From JBMOMT01 sp049324835 (GTDB lineage Bacteria > Chloroflexota > Anaerolineae > CAYNKW01): a stretch of DNA of 17,613 nucleotides. The stretch lies in NCBI GenBank assembly GCA_049324835.1, contig JBMOMT010000021.1, positions 1 through 17,613 of the forward strand, read 5' to 3'. Each line of letters starts with the position of its first letter. The stretch's first letter is position 1. This document shows, one piece after another, positions 11,311 to 17,613 of this stretch. The notes beneath the pieces are model-generated. The model saw only the letters and a list, made by a program, of their open reading frames with translations. It did not search any database and was not told the origin of the DNA. The position numbers were made by a program, and so were the translations under genes.

Positions 11311-13653
11311 CTATTTTACGGCAAAGGGCGCTGAAGACCAGCTATCCAATTCACCGCCGGGTTGATCCACCAGCCCGACCTGCAGGCGGTAGCCGCCGGG
11401 TGGAGCCTGGCCGGGGATGAATAGATCGAATTGGGCGCGGACGATCTCGCCGGCGGCCCATTGGGAAAGGGGATAATCCACGCCGCTGAGGGGCGCGTCG
11501 AGCGCGGCGCGTTCCACCTGGTCGCTGTCGAGCAGCCGCAGTTGCAGCCGCAGATCGGCGGCCAGGGGCTCCTCTACCTGCCAGTAGAGGTTGAGGTGCA
11601 GGGCGTCGCCGGGGCGCAGGGGGGCGTCTGGCTGGCCCAGTTTGTGCAGGTCGTAGCCCAGCAGGTGCAGGCCATCGGGCTGCCAATCGGTGCGATGCTG
11701 CATGGGCAGGGTCGCCGCCGGCGGCGGCGCGGGCGGCCGGGCCACACTCACCGCGCCCAGCGCCACGTGATCGCCCATCGGCAGGCCGTTTTGTTGAACC
11801 GGCAGCCGCACGCCGGTGGTCAGGCCGTACATGCCCACCACCAGCCGGTGCGCGCCGGGTGGGGTGCCGGGCTGCACCAGCACGCCGTAACGATCGCTGA
11901 TCGGCTGGCCGGGCGGCCAGGCATCGGTGGGCAGCAGGTTGCCGCCGGGCTCGCTGTCGAGCTGGCCGACGATGTGGTTGGCGCTGTCGAGGAGCTGCAC
12001 GAACACTTTGTAGCGCCCGGCGGGAGCTTGCGTCGCTTCCCAGAACAGGGTCAGTTGCAGCACATCGCCGGCCTCCACGGTATCGGCGGCCAGGGAATAG
12101 CCGCGCAGGGCGATGGCGTCGCCCAGCGTCAGGTTCAGGGTGTGCTGGGGGGCGCCGCTGCCGGTCATCTGCGGCACACTGTAGACCACCAGCCGCACGC
12201 TGCCGTGCCAGGCGTCAGCGGCGCGATAGGTGTGGGCTTCCAACCAGCTTTCCACAAAACGGTTGGGGTCCGATTCGGCCACGCCCCAATAGAGGGCAAA
12301 GATGCGGTCGTGCCCGGCGGTGATGCGCGCCAGTTCGGCGGCGGTGGCGGCCTCGTCTAGCGGGCGGGAGCGGGGCAGGGGATAGACGTTGGGCCGGTCG
12401 CCATAATAGTAGGTAAAGACTTCCCACTGGTTGGGCGCGTTGAGGATGACCGCGTCGCCGTCGCGGGCGGCGGCCTCGATGTAGCCGGCCATGCCGCGGT
12501 AATCGTCGCGGGCGCAGGCGGGGTCGTGGTAATAGTGGTCGAGGCCGGGCGCGGCGGCGAGGGCCGCCAGGAGGAGGGCGGCGGTGGGCCACAGGCTGGC
12601 CCATCGTTTTTTGATCGACAGGATGGGAAGCGCCGCCGCACCGATCAGGAGATGAAAGCCGGGCGTGCCGGCGAGAAAGAATTTGGGGCGGTAGGCGGGC
12701 CGGCTGAAAGAGAGGGCCAGCATCAGGGCCACGGGGGCGGCAGCGTAGAGAAAGGGCAGCAGGCGCACGGCCAGCGGCCGGCGGCGAGCGGTGAGCTGGC
12801 GACCCAGGCCGATGAGGGCGAGGGCGGTGAAGCCGATCTGGGCCCAGGTGATCCAGGGCGCGTCGCCGGCGGTGGGGCCGAGGGTATAATGGCGCAGCGC
12901 CTGCCCCAGGATGTAGCCCGGCGGGTGTGCTTCGCTGATGGCGCCATAGCCGGTGAGTTTGGGCCAGGCGGTGGGCAGCCAGGGGGCGTAGAGCAGCAGC
13001 GCGCCGAACTGGGCCGCGATCCAGCCCGCCAGCCGCGCGCCGACGCGTCCCTGCCGCCAGGTACCCAGCAGCCACAGGCCAAAAACCGCATTATGAGCGG
13101 CCACGATCAGCGGGTAGGAATAGTGGGTGTAGAGCCCGGCGGCGGTGAGGAGGGCGTAGGTGAGGAAGCAAGGGAGCAAGTGGCAAGCGGCGAGCGGCGA
13201 GCGCGCAGGGTGAATCAGGCGCAAGAAAAAGTAGGTGGCGGCGGCGCCGATGAGCGCCACCAGGATGTACATGCGCGCTTCCTGGGAGTAATAGACTTGA
13301 AAGGGCGACACAGCAGCCAGAAAAGCGGCGGCCAGGCCCAGGGCGGGCCGATCCAGCCGGCGGCCCAGGGTGCAGGTGACGGCCACCAGCAGCAGGCCCA
13401 GGATTGCGGAGAGGCTCCGCGCGGCGAATTCAGAGTCGCCAACGAGACGTATCCAGGCCCACAGCAGGACATAATAACCCGGCGGGTGGATGTCGCCGGC
13501 GGCGCCGGCTGTGACCAGGGCCAGGCTGCGCTGGGCCAGCCGGATACTGTTGCCCTCGTCGTTCCAAAAGCTCTGGCCGTCGAGCCGGTAAAAGCGCAGA
13601 GCGGCGGCCAGCAGCAGTATGAGCATCAGCAGGATACGTTGGTTGCGGGTCAT
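11311..13653 (-). CDS. GT39-family membrane glycosyltransferase with beta-sandwich tail
   Basis: GT-C fold protein of 780 residues, likely using a polyprenyl-phosphate sugar on the outer face of the membrane. Residues 1-370 hold about 10-11 hydrophobic helices. The first outside loop has the expected acidic pair in FWNDEGN (D32, E33), followed by HPPGYY (56-61) and SPFQVYYSQEAR, typical of GT39/PMT-like enzymes. A soluble region follows (about 372-495), then two related beta-sandwich modules at about 510-620 and 655-775, each with GYxL, GDxLxLxLxW, LLDS and PPG-x-(H/Y)RL-x-VG. I chose the ATG at 13653; a TTG at 13659 is also open, and neither has a clear Shine-Dalgarno. It starts 15 nt after the glycosidase stop. 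A GC-rich heptanucleotide array lies inside at 13175-13202. Donor and acceptor are unknown. Confidence 0.88.
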   Translation of the reverse strand: MTRNQRILLMLILLLAAALRFYRLDGQSFWNDEGNSIRLAQRSLALVTAGAAGDIHPPGYYVLLWAWIRLVGDSEFAARSLSAILGLLLVAVTCTLGRRLDRPALGLAAAFLAAVSPFQVYYSQEARMYILVALIGAAATYFFLRLIHPARSPLAACHLLPCFLTYALLTAAGLYTHYSYPLIVAAHNAVFGLWLLGTWRQGRVGARLAGWIAAQFGALLLYAPWLPTAWPKLTGYGAISEAHPPGYILGQALRHYTLGPTAGDAPWITWAQIGFTALALIGLGRQLTARRRPLAVRLLPFLYAAAPVALMLALSFSRPAYRPKFFLAGTPGFHLLIGAAALPILSIKKRWASLWPTAALLLAALAAAPGLDHYYHDPACARDDYRGMAGYIEAAARDGDAVILNAPNQWEVFTYYYGDRPNVYPLPRSRPLDEAATAAELARITAGHDRIFALYWGVAESDPNRFVESWLEAHTYRAADAWHGSVRLVVYSVPQMTGSGAPQHTLNLTLGDAIALRGYSLAADTVEAGDVLQLTLFWEATQAPAGRYKVFVQLLDSANHIVGQLDSEPGGNLLPTDAWPPGQPISDRYGVLVQPGTPPGAHRLVVGMYGLTTGVRLPVQQNGLPMGDHVALGAVSVARPPAPPPAATLPMQHRTDWQPDGLHLLGYDLHKLGQPDAPLRPGDALHLNLYWQVEEPLAADLRLQLRLLDSDQVERAALDAPLSGVDYPLSQWAAGEIVRAQFDLFIPGQAPPGGYRLQVGLVDQPGGELDSWSSAPFAVK
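13175..13202. repeat. In-frame heptanucleotide array in GT39 gene
   Basis: Four consecutive 7-nt units read AGCAAGT, GGCAAGC, GGCGAGC, GGCGAGC on the plus strand. On the coding strand they encode a loop segment of about ten residues (RSPLAACHLL) between predicted membrane helices. The reading frame is kept. Confidence 0.6.
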
Positions 13654-13668
13654 AGTCAAATCGGTAAA

Positions 13669-14946
13669 TCAGCGAATGGGCGAATCGGCAGTGTAGGTTT
13701 TGATGGCGTCGTAGACGGGCAGGGTGGTGAAATCGGGCTCGGCCATACGAAAGTAATACCAGGCCTGATCTTTTTCGAAATCGTGAGGCCGTTTAAAGAA
13801 CCAGTAAAAGATGACGCCCATCCAGGGCCACTCGTCCTGGGCGCGCTGGTAGCCCTGCACCACGTAGCGAGCCTGCTGCTCTTCGCTGGCCCGGCCATAG
13901 GCCGGGTAGGCCGGATGATCGGCCGGGATGGCGTTCCAGTTCATCTCGGTGAGCCAGATGGGCGTTGCGGCGTCGCCGTTTTGCACCATGATGTCGCGGA
14001 TGTACAGCGGGCGGGAAAAGTTGATGACGCGGGGGCGCATGCGCCGGTCGTAAGGGCCAGACCACATGCCGTAATCGTTGAGGGCCAGCACGTCGAAATG
14101 GCCTTTGGCCCCGGCGTCGTACAAACGCTGCAGAAAGACAAAGTCGTTGAGGTTGCAGTTGTCGCCGCCGATGCAATCGCCCAGCTCGATGGTTTGGGCC
14201 AGCGCGCCGCTGATGATGACGCAGTCGGGGTCGGCGGCTCTGGCGCGGGCCGCGGCGATCTTGAGCAGCTCGGCGTAACCCTCCGGGTCGATGGGGTAGT
14301 TGCCCCACTCGGGGTGGATGTTGGGCTCGTTCCAGATCTGGTAAAAGCGCACCCGGCCGCGGTAGCGTTCGACGACGGCGGCCACGAAATCGCCGTAATC
14401 GTCGAAATCGTCGGGCGGGGCGTGGGCGCCCATCTCGTTTCCGGCGGCCCGCGACCAGGCCGGCGGGTTGCTCAGCCGGGCGACGATCTGCAGGCCGTAT
14501 TTTTCGGCCAGATCGACGATGTTGTCGTATTTGTCCCAGGCCGAGATGCACGGCCCGTTGCGGCAGTCGGAGAAATCACCCTTGCCGTGGATCTCGATGT
14601 CTTCCCAGGGGAATTCCTGGCGGATCCAGTGAAAGCCGGCGTCGCTGACCATCTGCAGGGTTTTGTCCCGTTTGGTGATCTCGACCTCTTGCTCCAAAAA
14701 GACGTTGATGCCAAAGGGGTCGATGCCGGCAAAGGCGGTGGTCACCTCGTCGGCGGTCTCGGGCTGGGGGCGGGTGACGTTGGAGGCGAGCTGCCACAGG
14801 CCGCGCATCTGGGGCAAAAGCTGCTCTTCGCCGGTGACGTTCAACAGCCAGCGGGAAACGTCGGCCCGATTGGTGATGCCCAGGATGATGGCGAGCAAGC
14901 CCGCGGCCAGTAGAGCCATCCACAACCCACGCTTTTTACTCTTCAT
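13669..14946 (-). CDS. Clan GH-A glycoside hydrolase, membrane-anchored
   Basis: Putative secreted or anchored glycosidase of 425 residues. An N-terminal signal-anchor (GLWMALLAAGLLAIILGIT, about 7-25) is followed by a TIM-barrel domain. The retaining pair of clan GH-A is visible: acid/base E207 in FYQIWNEPN and nucleophile E334 in IWLTEMNWN. The WIRQEFPWEDIE segment and the WNEP context resemble GH39/GH5-like beta-glycosidases; the exact family and substrate cannot be set. I chose the ATG at 14946 because GGAGAG (14950-14955) precedes it and the signal-anchor starts there. The frame stays open upstream to 15279, but that part only mirrors the WecG gene in another frame. Between WecG (46 nt away) and GT39 (15 nt), it probably trims, releases or remodels the glycan made by the cluster. 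Confidence 0.87.
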   Translation of the reverse strand: MKSKKRGLWMALLAAGLLAIILGITNRADVSRWLLNVTGEEQLLPQMRGLWQLASNVTRPQPETADEVTTAFAGIDPFGINVFLEQEVEITKRDKTLQMVSDAGFHWIRQEFPWEDIEIHGKGDFSDCRNGPCISAWDKYDNIVDLAEKYGLQIVARLSNPPAWSRAAGNEMGAHAPPDDFDDYGDFVAAVVERYRGRVRFYQIWNEPNIHPEWGNYPIDPEGYAELLKIAAARARAADPDCVIISGALAQTIELGDCIGGDNCNLNDFVFLQRLYDAGAKGHFDVLALNDYGMWSGPYDRRMRPRVINFSRPLYIRDIMVQNGDAATPIWLTEMNWNAIPADHPAYPAYGRASEEQQARYVVQGYQRAQDEWPWMGVIFYWFFKRPHDFEKDQAWYYFRMAEPDFTTLPVYDAIKTYTADSPIR

Positions 14947-14992
14947 CGTCTCTCCAGGAATTTCGCCATCAAGACGCCAGGGCCAAAGGTTT

Positions 14993-15763
14993 TTAGCGTT
15001 CTTTGGGCGTTGGTGCTTGGGTGGTGCATCTTTTGATAGCCTGCCGGAGCACCAGCAGCCCAAAGTGATACACGTCCACCTGCCGCCGCCAGCGCCAGGG
15101 CTGGCGCAGCAGGCGGTAAAAGTGCTCCAGGCCGATACGCTGCATCCAGTGCGGCGCGCGCGCCTGCACGCCGACGATGAAATCGAAGGCGCCGCCCACG
15201 CCCATGCACACCGGCACGCCCAGCCGGTCCAGATTGCGGGCGATCCATTGATCCTGTTTGGGATGGCCATAGGCCACAAAGAGCACGTCGGGCCGGGCGC
15301 GGCGCACCCGAGCCACGATCTCGTCTTCTTCCTCGACGGCGGGCGAGCCGGCCCAGGCGCCGGCGATCTGCAGGCCGGGGAAGCGCGCCGCCAGCCGCCG
15401 GGCGGTTTCCTCGGCCACGCCGGGCGCCGCGCCCAGCAAGAAGGGCCGCCAGCCCCTTAACGCCGCCCGTTCGGCGATGCGCGGCAGGCCGTCGGAGCCG
15501 GTGATACGCTGGCGCAGCGGCTGGCCCAACAATCGACCGGCCCACAGCAGGCCCACGCCGTCGGGCAGGGCCAGCGCGGCGCGGTTGATGATGGCCCGGA
15601 ATCCGGGGTCGCGCCGGGCGGCCATGACGAATTCCGGGTTGACGGTGACGATCTGGTGCGGCCTGCCTGTGGTGATGTAGGCTTCGACCAGGGCCAGAAA
15701 CTCGTCCCAGGTCACGTCGTCGGCGCGGACGCCGAAAAAGTGGCGGGCGGCGGGCGCGCTCAC
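14993..15763 (-). CDS. WecG/TagA/CpsF-family glycosyltransferase
   Basis: GT26 enzyme of 256 residues, related to transferases that add N-acetylmannosamine to undecaprenyl-PP-GlcNAc. Family landmarks: VNPEF with N42, LPDGVG with D68, RITGSDG, LLGAAPG, and FVAYGHPKQDQW with Q170. These sit a constant three residues later than the N39, D65 and Q167 I recall from the studied TagA, which supports an active enzyme. The start is the GTG at 15763, which overlaps the stop of the GT4 gene (GTGA, 15760-15763) and has GAGGAG at 15772-15777. The longer open frame reaching 15997 is ignored because it lies wholly within GT4. The C-terminus has aromatic and basic residues (PWRWRRQ) suited to membrane contact. 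Sugar specificity is inferred from family only. Confidence 0.92.
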   Translation of the reverse strand: MSAPAARHFFGVRADDVTWDEFLALVEAYITTGRPHQIVTVNPEFVMAARRDPGFRAIINRAALALPDGVGLLWAGRLLGQPLRQRITGSDGLPRIAERAALRGWRPFLLGAAPGVAEETARRLAARFPGLQIAGAWAGSPAVEEEDEIVARVRRARPDVLFVAYGHPKQDQWIARNLDRLGVPVCMGVGGAFDFIVGVQARAPHWMQRIGLEHFYRLLRQPWRWRRQVDVYHFGLLVLRQAIKRCTTQAPTPKER

Positions 15764-16884
15764 CGCGATAGCTCCTCGATGACGGCCGCCACCTGCCGGG
15801 CGGCCCGATCCCAGGAAAAGCGTTGCGCCTGGGCATAACCGCGGGCGATCAACTCTGCCCGCAGGGGTTCGTCGCTCAAGGCCTGGGCCAGGGCGGCGGC
15901 CAGCGCTCCGGTGTCGAGTGGATCGATCAGCAGGGCGGCGTCGCCGGCGATTTCTGGCAGTGAACTGGTGTTGGCGCAGACCACCGGCACGCCGCAACGC
16001 ATGGCCTCCAGCACCGGAAAACCAAAGCCCTCGTAGAGCGAGGGAAAGGCAAAGGCGCGCGCCCCACTGAGCAGGGTGGGCAGGTCGGCGTTGGGCAGGT
16101 AGTCGGTGAAAACGATACGCTCGGCCAGGCCGTGCGCCTGCACGCGGCTGAAAATCTGGTCATAGAGCCAGCCTTTACGCCCGGCGAGGATGAGTTGTGT
16201 ATTCCGTAATTCGTATTGCGTATGCAGCCGGGCAAAGGCATCGACCAGCCGGGCCAGGTTTTTGCGCGGCTGGAGGGTGCCCAGGTAGAGGACATAATCG
16301 GCGGTGATGCCGTATTTGGCTTTGACGGCGGCCACGGCGGCGGGGTCATCGACGCGGCGCAGGGCCTCGTCTGGGCCGGGATAGACGACGCTGATTTTCC
16401 CGGCGGGCGTGGCGTAATGCCGCATCAGATCGGCTTTGGTGGCCTGGGAATCGGCCAGGATGTGCGCGGCGACACGGGCGTTCCAGCGGGTGGACAGGTC
16501 CAGGTAGAGTCGATCCAGCGTCCGGTGGGCCTGCGGAAAATGCAGGTAACCCAGATCGTGCACGGCGACGATGCTGCGGCGCGGGCGCAGCGGCGGCAGG
16601 ACGTGGGCCGGCACAAAGAGCAGATCGGGCGGGCGGCGGACCATCTCCCAGCTCAGGCGCAGGTGGGTCCACAGGCGCGGAAAGGGCATGGTACGCTGCT
16701 CGACGTGTTCATCGGGCGGCAAGAGATCGGGCGCGGGCCGGTCGCGGAAATAGAGCCGCACGTGGGGGCGGGATGCCATCCCGTTCCACAGGCTCAGCAG
16801 GGTTCGGATCAGGTGGAGGGTATAATTCTCCGTGCCGGTGCGCCGGGCGACGGTGGTCCGGCTGGCGTCGATGCCGATGAGCAT
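15760..16884 (-). CDS. GT4-family glycosyltransferase
   Basis: Cytoplasmic GT-B fold enzyme of 374 residues, a mannosyltransferase-like member of GT4. The N-terminal glycine turn is RRTGTENY (14-21), with VAVHDLGYLHFP around 107-117. The donor-binding C-terminal half has LGTLQPRKNL (201-210), LAGRKGW and the E-x7-E motif EGFGFPVLE (E285, E293). The nucleotide-sugar donor is probably GDP- or UDP-linked; the acceptor is unknown. Residues 221-231 (HTQYELRNTQL) come from an AT-rich heptanucleotide array. The ATG at 16884 has no clear Shine-Dalgarno but lies 6 nt after the previous stop, so coupling is likely. Its own stop overlaps the GTG of the WecG gene. Confidence 0.92.
   Translation of the reverse strand: MLIGIDASRTTVARRTGTENYTLHLIRTLLSLWNGMASRPHVRLYFRDRPAPDLLPPDEHVEQRTMPFPRLWTHLRLSWEMVRRPPDLLFVPAHVLPPLRPRRSIVAVHDLGYLHFPQAHRTLDRLYLDLSTRWNARVAAHILADSQATKADLMRHYATPAGKISVVYPGPDEALRRVDDPAAVAAVKAKYGITADYVLYLGTLQPRKNLARLVDAFARLHTQYELRNTQLILAGRKGWLYDQIFSRVQAHGLAERIVFTDYLPNADLPTLLSGARAFAFPSLYEGFGFPVLEAMRCGVPVVCANTSSLPEIAGDAALLIDPLDTGALAAALAQALSDEPLRAELIARGYAQAQRFSWDRAARQVAAVIEELSR
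16199..16226. repeat. In-frame AT-rich heptanucleotide array in GT4 gene
   Basis: Four 7-nt units read GTATTCC, GTAATTC, GTATTGC, GTATGCA on the plus strand. They are strikingly AT-rich inside a GC-rich gene and encode HTQYELRNT, between DAFARL and LILAGRKGW. The frame is intact. Confidence 0.65.
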
Positions 16885-16890
16885 GGCGGC

Positions 16891-17412
16891 TCAATCGCGC
16901 CGCCGCAAAAACGCCGAGGCCAACCCCAGCAGCCCCAGGAAAATCAGGCCCAGCGGCCAGAGTTTGAGCAGCAGGTCGCCCAGGGGGCGGGGCAGCCGGA
17001 ACAGGGTGAAGCCAAAGGCGATGAGACCCACCAGAGTGGCCAGGCAGCCCACGCCGGCCGCGCCCCAATCTCGGAAGCGGCTTGCGGCAAACTGGGCCAG
17101 GAAGGCCAGCCCGCCGATGATGGGAAAGGCGGGCCACAGCCGGGCCATCTCGGCCCAGTTCAGCAGGCCAAAGGAAAAGGGAAAGAAAAAGAGGCCCACC
17201 AGCGTGGCCGCCGTGCCGATGAACAGCAGGCCGGGATCACGCTCCCGGCCAAAGAGCCAGCCGGCCAGAAAGGCCAGCCCGGCCAGCGTGGGAAAGAGCG
17301 GCCAGATGTTGCTCCAGCTCAAGAGGCGGGGCGCCAGTTGCTGCATCAGGAAAAAGAGGCCCAGTAAGATGAGCAGGACTCCGGGCACGATGCCCGGCGC
17401 GCGTTTTTTCAT
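16891..17412 (-). CDS. Six-helix membrane protein with threefold repeat
   Basis: Integral membrane protein of 173 residues, about six helices (8-25, 36-54, 60-82, 93-110, 117-138, 149-168). It resembles the small hydrophobic proteins of the LiaI/LiaF-TM or DUF5668 type. Three consecutive two-helix units of about 56 residues are visible: each starts with a Gly/Leu-rich helix (LLILLGLFF, ATLVGLFFF, ATLVGLIAF), continues to a W-P turn (IWPLFP, LWPAFP, LWPLGL), and ends in a basic or R-rich segment. No catalytic residues are seen. The ATG at 17412 has a strong GGAGGAG (17416-17422). It is first in the glycan cluster and 6 nt from GT4; it may be a membrane organiser or an envelope-stress sensor partner, but its function is unknown. 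Confidence 0.85.
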   Translation of the reverse strand: MKKRAPGIVPGVLLILLGLFFLMQQLAPRLLSWSNIWPLFPTLAGLAFLAGWLFGRERDPGLLFIGTAATLVGLFFFPFSFGLLNWAEMARLWPAFPIIGGLAFLAQFAASRFRDWGAAGVGCLATLVGLIAFGFTLFRLPRPLGDLLLKLWPLGLIFLGLLGLASAFLRRRD

Positions 17413-17461
17413 GATCTCCTCCGGGTGAAAGGGATAGGATCCGTAAAGATATAAATTCCCG

Positions 17462-17559
17462 TGTCACCCTGAGCGGAGCGAAGGGTCTCGTTCCTCGCGC
17501 GGTTGGTTCCCTGCTTACCGCCAACGAGATTCTTTGTCGCTTCGCTCCTCAGAATGACA
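17462..17559. repeat. Imperfect inverted-repeat element upstream of glycan cluster
   Basis: The left arm TGTCACCCTGAGCGGAGCG begins at 17462 and continues AAGGGTCTCG to 17490. The right arm, 17525-17559, ends AGAATGACA and is its imperfect complement (outer TGTCA, CTGAG, GGAGCGAAG, TCTCG shared, with a 7-nt insertion). The tgtcattctgag...gaatctcg theme is, from memory, a widespread intergenic repeat. It lies in the leader or promoter zone of the membrane-protein gene; I see no strong promoter besides AT-rich sequence near 17445-17458. Confidence 0.55.
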
Positions 17560-17613
17560 GCCTGTTTCAGGATAGACGCCGCGAAGGGGCTCGTTCCTCG
17601 CGCGGTTGGTTCC
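17478..17613. repeat. 33-bp direct repeat reaching the window edge
   Basis: Positions 17478-17510 and 17581-17613 carry the same 33 bases with one mismatch (T versus G at the ninth base). Both copies end GCGCGGTTGGTTCC. The period is 103 bp. The second copy stops exactly at the window end, so a longer array may continue beyond it. Confidence 0.75.

Noticed and set aside
11431..12360. 309-codon plus-strand open frame opposite the GT39 tail
   Set aside because: His/Gln/Gly-rich shadow of the GT39 beta-sandwich region, with no family resemblance.
12526..14913. Very long open frame (795 codons) on the plus strand opposite GT39 and the glycosidase
   Set aside because: The product is Gly/Gln/Val-rich low-complexity without recognisable domains, crosses two well-supported minus-strand genes and their junction, and is the usual mirror of GC-rich coding sequence.
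14947..15279. N-terminal extension of the glycosidase frame up to 15279
   Set aside because: The extra 111 codons lie inside the WecG gene in another frame, and the ATG at 14946 has its own Shine-Dalgarno followed by a signal-anchor.
15764..15997. N-terminal extension of the WecG frame up to 15997
   Set aside because: Arg/Gly-rich shadow of GT4. The GTG at 15763 has GAGGAG upstream and overlaps the GT4 stop as coupled genes do.
16216..17367. 383-codon plus-strand open frame opposite GT4 and the membrane protein
   Set aside because: Gln/Gly-rich low-complexity product without a domain; it spans the boundary of two real minus-strand genes.
17478..17613. Two 33-bp direct repeats as a possible CRISPR array start
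   Set aside because: Only two copies, a 70-bp spacer containing part of an inverted-repeat element, and no cas genes. CRISPR repeats would recur at about 60-75 bp periods.

Overview
This 17.6-kb window looks like chromosomal DNA of a GC-rich, free-living bacterium, most likely a Chloroflexota (Anaerolineae-type) lineage. That placement is inference. It rests on the gene mix (cytoplasmic Hanks kinase plus GAF/PAS adenylate cyclase, paired DUF881 proteins, a GT39 enzyme with extra beta-sandwich modules), the high GC content, and the many short palindromic and heptanucleotide repeats. No marker gene settles it. I see no rRNA, tRNA, CRISPR array, phage gene or intact transposase.

Layout. (1) 1-161: no gene, but three hairpin-forming inverted repeats. 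(2) 162-3461, minus: a Ser/Thr kinase with TPR-like repeats followed by a GAF-PAS-class III cyclase, from a promoter at 3514-3542. (3) 3558-5898, minus: protein-isoaspartate methyltransferase, phosphoribosyltransferase and an HpnA/DFR-like reductase, joined by two 4-base ATGA overlaps and read from a consensus promoter at 5965-5993. (4) 6094-7641, plus: an FmdB-type zinc ribbon from a divergent promoter, then an alpha-oxoamine synthase resembling bacterial serine palmitoyltransferase. This stretch ends at a perfect 18-bp hairpin shared with the convergent next gene. (5) 7689-11173, minus: a CARDB-like lipoprotein, two DUF881 membrane proteins and a second extended SDR, from a TTGACA-N17-TATAGT promoter. 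The two DUF881 genes are separated by 400 bp filled with three different repeats, one a 102-bp IS66-like MITE with an 8-bp target duplication. (6) 11311-17412, minus, more GC-rich: a five-gene envelope-glycan cluster (triplicated small membrane protein, GT4, WecG/TagA, clan GH-A glycosidase, GT39 with two C-terminal beta-sandwich repeats). (7) 17413-17613: another inverted-repeat element and a 33-bp near-perfect direct repeat running to the window edge.

How the genes may work together: the kinase and cyclase form a soluble signalling pair. The methyltransferase/phosphoribosyltransferase/reductase unit fits a stress or repair role. The GT4/WecG/GT39/glycosidase set probably builds and trims a lipid-linked or secreted polysaccharide. 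The oxoamine synthase may make a sphingoid-type base, with one of the two SDRs as a speculative partner.

No unmistakably new multi-gene system stands out. The most unusual signals are the IS66-type MITE in its nest of repeats, in-frame heptanucleotide arrays inside two glycosyltransferase genes, the threefold internally repeated membrane protein, and the SPT-like enzyme.
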